Origin: Candidatus Zhuqueibacterota bacterium
GTDB taxonomy: Bacteria; Zhuqueibacterota; Zhuqueibacteria; Residuimicrobiales; Oceaniaggregativiventaceae
Assembly (NCBI GenBank): GCA_014728085.1
Contig: WJMF01000075.1
Coordinates: 1-64,000, forward strand
Direction of reading: 5' to 3'
Length of the DNA stretch: 64,000 bases
In this document: one piece after another, positions 62,127 to 64,000 of the stretch
Position numbering within the stretch: position 1 is the first letter of the stretch
Layout: every line of letters starts with the position of its first letter
Notes under the pieces: generated by a model
What the model was told of the DNA's origin: nothing
The model's input: only the letters and a program-made list of their open reading frames with translations
The model's database searches: none
Position numbers and translations under genes: made by a program

Positions 62127-63551
62127 CTAGTCGTCTGAATTTCGAGTTCGCTCAAAGGTTATATCCCTCGCCTCCATCAGCCGGTAGATCGTCTTGCGAT
62201 TCAGGCCGGCAGCATCAGCGACTTTGGTAATATTACCGTTATATTTTTTGAGCAGCTTTTCGATATAGTTTTTCTCAAATTCATCGATAATTCTCGATTT
62301 TGCTTCCTTGAAATCCAGCTCGGTATCGGCATTGACGAAAACTTTTTTCGATGAGGGTCTGTATTTTTCCGGTAGGTCCTCTACTTTTATTACCGGTTTT
62401 GTTGCCAAAGCGATAAGTTGCTGTATCAAAGCCTGAAGCTCCCGCACGTTTCCGGGCCAGTCATGTTCATGAAACATCATCATCACATCATTATCGATTT
62501 CCTCAACTTCAACCAGGCCCGTGCTTTTATAGAGCTTTAAAAAATGATAAGCGAGAATGGGAATATCTTCCTTGCGTTCGCGCAAGGGAGGAATGTTGAG
62601 CTGTATAACATTCAACCGGTAATAAAGGTCTTCGCGCATTTTGTTCTTTTTCACCAGTTCTTCAGGATCTTCATTGGTGGCGCTGACAAAGCGAACATCA
62701 ATAACCCGCTCCTTGACACTGCCAACCCGCCTCACTGTTTTTTCCTGCAAAACACGCAATAATTTATGCTGGGTGTCAAAATTCACTTCACCGATTTCAT
62801 CCAAAAAAATGGTTCCCTTGTCCGCCGCTTCAACCAACCCCTCTTTATCCGTATTCGCTCCTGTAAACGATCCTCTAACGTGACCGAAAAGCTCGGCCTC
62901 TAAAAGGTGATCCGGAAGGTTACCAACGGCAACCGGTATAAAAGAATTTTTTTTTCTCGGACTGTAATAGTGTATTCCTCTGGCCAGAACTTCCTTGCCG
63001 GTTCCGGTTTCCCCTGTTATTAAAATCGTCGCATCAGTTTGAGAAACCCGTTTGGTTCTTTCGAATAGAGTCTTCATGTTGCTGCTGGCTCCAACAGCGC
63101 CATAGAATCCGTTATCGCCGGAAAAATCCAGGGTGTTGCGGAGGTAGGTGTTTTCGCGCTGAATTCGGGCGAACCTGACTGCCCGCTCAATGGGTAGCAA
63201 AATATCATGGTGTACTTTGACTTTTTGAATAAAATCAAAAGCCCCTTTTTTAAAGGCTTCAACGGCATTGGGAACCGTGCCATATCCGGTATAGAGTATG
63301 ACCACGGCATTGGGATCTATATCCCGCGCCGCTTCCAGTAAATCGATTCCCGCTGTTCCGGTCTCCATTTTTAAATCCGTTAATATGACAAGAGGATCTT
63401 CCTTTTTGATCATTTCCAGCCCCTGAGCTCTGGATGTCGCTCCGATACATTTATAATTAGCACTTTTTAGTAATTTGATGATCGTATCCAGAACTTGCTT
63501 ATCATCATCGATAACCAATATCTTGTTCGAATTTTTTTTCAAAGTACCCAT
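62127..63551 (-). CDS. NtrC-family sigma-54-dependent response regulator
   Basis: 474 residues. Receiver domain 1-125 with phosphoacceptor Asp59 ('VILTDLKM') and Lys110. AAA+ domain about 145-385 with Walker A GETGTGKE at 180-187 and Walker B 'GTIFLDE' at 246-252. The sigma-54 contact loop reads GSFTGA (227-232) instead of GAFTGA. Fis-type HTH at the C-terminus ('NITKVADAAGLNRKTIYRLM', about 438-457). It should activate sigma-54 promoters on phosphorylation by the kinase encoded 12 bp upstream. Likely targets are the GG-N10-GC promoters at 3533, 37953 and 61165, in analogy to PrsR of exosortase-type loci. Confidence 0.92.
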   Translation of the reverse strand: MGTLKKNSNKILVIDDDKQVLDTIIKLLKSANYKCIGATSRAQGLEMIKKEDPLVILTDLKMETGTAGIDLLEAARDIDPNAVVILYTGYGTVPNAVEAFKKGAFDFIQKVKVHHDILLPIERAVRFARIQRENTYLRNTLDFSGDNGFYGAVGASSNMKTLFERTKRVSQTDATILITGETGTGKEVLARGIHYYSPRKKNSFIPVAVGNLPDHLLEAELFGHVRGSFTGANTDKEGLVEAADKGTIFLDEIGEVNFDTQHKLLRVLQEKTVRRVGSVKERVIDVRFVSATNEDPEELVKKNKMREDLYYRLNVIQLNIPPLRERKEDIPILAYHFLKLYKSTGLVEVEEIDNDVMMMFHEHDWPGNVRELQALIQQLIALATKPVIKVEDLPEKYRPSSKKVFVNADTELDFKEAKSRIIDEFEKNYIEKLLKKYNGNITKVADAAGLNRKTIYRLMEARDITFERTRNSDD

Positions 63552-63563
63552 TTTTCTATCCTC

Positions 63564-64000
63564 TCACTTTTTAGGTATCGGTAGCGTTAAGGTGACTGTT
63601 GTATGTTTGCCCTTATCCAGTCTTATTCTTCCATTGTGATTTGAAATAACATTATAGGTTACTGTCAAGCCCAATCCGACATGATCCCCTGATTTAGTGG
63701 TGAAAAAAGGATCAAAGGGACGATAGAGATTGTCGATTTGAAACCCTATGCCTGTATCCCTGATCTCAATAACAACATTTTCTCCATGATAGTCGGTATA
63801 GGCATTAACTGCAATTTTACCGCCATCGGTCAAAGCCTCGATTGAATTCCGTAAAACATTGATCAAAGAGAGTTCAAGTGTAATTTCATTGCCCAGTATG
63901 TAGGGCAAATTCCTGTCGATTTTTAAAGCATAATCTATCTTGCCACTCGCTTCCAGTAACTTGACAAGCTCGACTGATTTTTCAATAATATTTCCAATAT
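63564..64000 (-). CDS. Sensor histidine kinase, C-terminal part (cut by window edge)
   Basis: The reading frame stays open to the right end of the window, so the gene begins outside. Visible: about 145 residues forming a HATPase_c domain with N-box 'LSLINVLRNSIEAL', G1 'DTGIGF', F-box 'PFDPFFTTKSGD' and G2 'HVGLGLT', as in NtrB/PrsK-type kinases. It stops 12 bp before the NtrC-type regulator start, so the two form a cognate pair. Sensor domain and phosphoacceptor His are not in the window. Confidence 0.9.
   Translation of the reverse strand, partial: IGNIIEKSVELVKLLEASGKIDYALKIDRNLPYILGNEITLELSLINVLRNSIEALTDGGKIAVNAYTDYHGENVVIEIRDTGIGFQIDNLYRPFDPFFTTKSGDHVGLGLTVTYNVISNHNGRIRLDKGKHTTVTLTLPIPKK

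Noticed and set aside
1..64000. CRISPR arrays, insertion sequences and prophage genes
   Set aside because: No spaced direct repeats, transposase, integrase or phage structural genes were found on either strand.

Overview
This window reads as a chromosomal segment of an uncultured or poorly characterised Gram-negative bacterium, most likely of the Fibrobacterota-Chlorobiota-Bacteroidota (FCB) superphylum (for example a Calditrichota/KSB1-type lineage). The pointers are three proteins ending in the FlgD-like 'YPNPFNP...G..VR.L' C-terminal module of type IX secretion (T9SS) cargo, a gingipain-type C25 peptidase followed by a PorV-like protein, a Wza-type outer-membrane lipoprotein, and a sigma-54/NtrC regulatory pair. 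The lineage is inference; no rRNA is present. I see no insertion sequence, phage or CRISPR array. The only RNA gene is a tRNA-Leu(CAG).

The window is dominated by two polysaccharide operons. Operon A (+ strand, about 3.5-27.1 kb) has 20 genes, mostly overlapping or a few bases apart, with a few gaps up to about 100 bp. It starts with a Wzz/BY-kinase fusion and a Wzm/Wzt ABC exporter whose ATPase carries a Wzt-type C-terminal domain. It continues with nine glycosyltransferases, two methyltransferases, a GNAT/FemAB-like acyltransferase, a deacetylase-like protein, a Wzy-like polymerase/ligase, a fused dehydrogenase/Gfo-Idh oxidoreductase and an alpha/alpha-toroid protein. Operon B (- strand, 61.1 down to 41.0 kb) has two secreted beta-rich proteins, Wza, Wzz, a small XRE regulator, an ExeA-like ATPase, a degenerate BY-kinase homologue, Wzy, Wzx, an AlgD-like nucleotide-sugar dehydrogenase, several glycosyltransferases and three GT-C-type membrane proteins. 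No initiating sugar-phosphate transferase (WbaP/WecA type) is present, so chain initiation must be encoded elsewhere.

Between them lie a separate DUF354 gene (27.4 kb), the tRNA with its own promoter and terminator, and a - strand cluster (37.5 to 29.2 kb) of lipoprotein beta-propeller, GT39-like protein, an 84-residue orphan HisKA domain, PorU-like C25 peptidase and PorV-like barrel. A two-gene + strand unit (38.0-41.0 kb, GT4 plus GT-C) meets operon B tail to tail with overlapping stop codons. At the left end a large secreted T9SS-type protein (0.1-3.3 kb) diverges from operon A. At the right end, reading leftwards, are a histidine kinase (cut by the window edge), an NtrC-family sigma-54 activator and a stand-alone receiver protein.

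The most notable pattern is regulatory. Sites with the sigma-54 layout GG-N10-GC stand at the heads of operon A (3533), operon B (61165, - strand) and the 38.0-kb unit (37953). Near-matches (TGGCAT-N5-TTG followed by A or T) precede the DUF354 gene, the lipoprotein-PorUV cluster and the receiver gene. With the adjacent NtrC-type activator and kinase, this suggests one sigma-54 regulon coordinating two exopolysaccharides and T9SS-exported surface proteins. The order Wza-Wzz-ATPase-kinase homologue plus NtrC pair resembles exosortase (XrtA)/PEP-CTERM polysaccharide loci, but no exosortase is seen and T9SS-tailed proteins are present instead.
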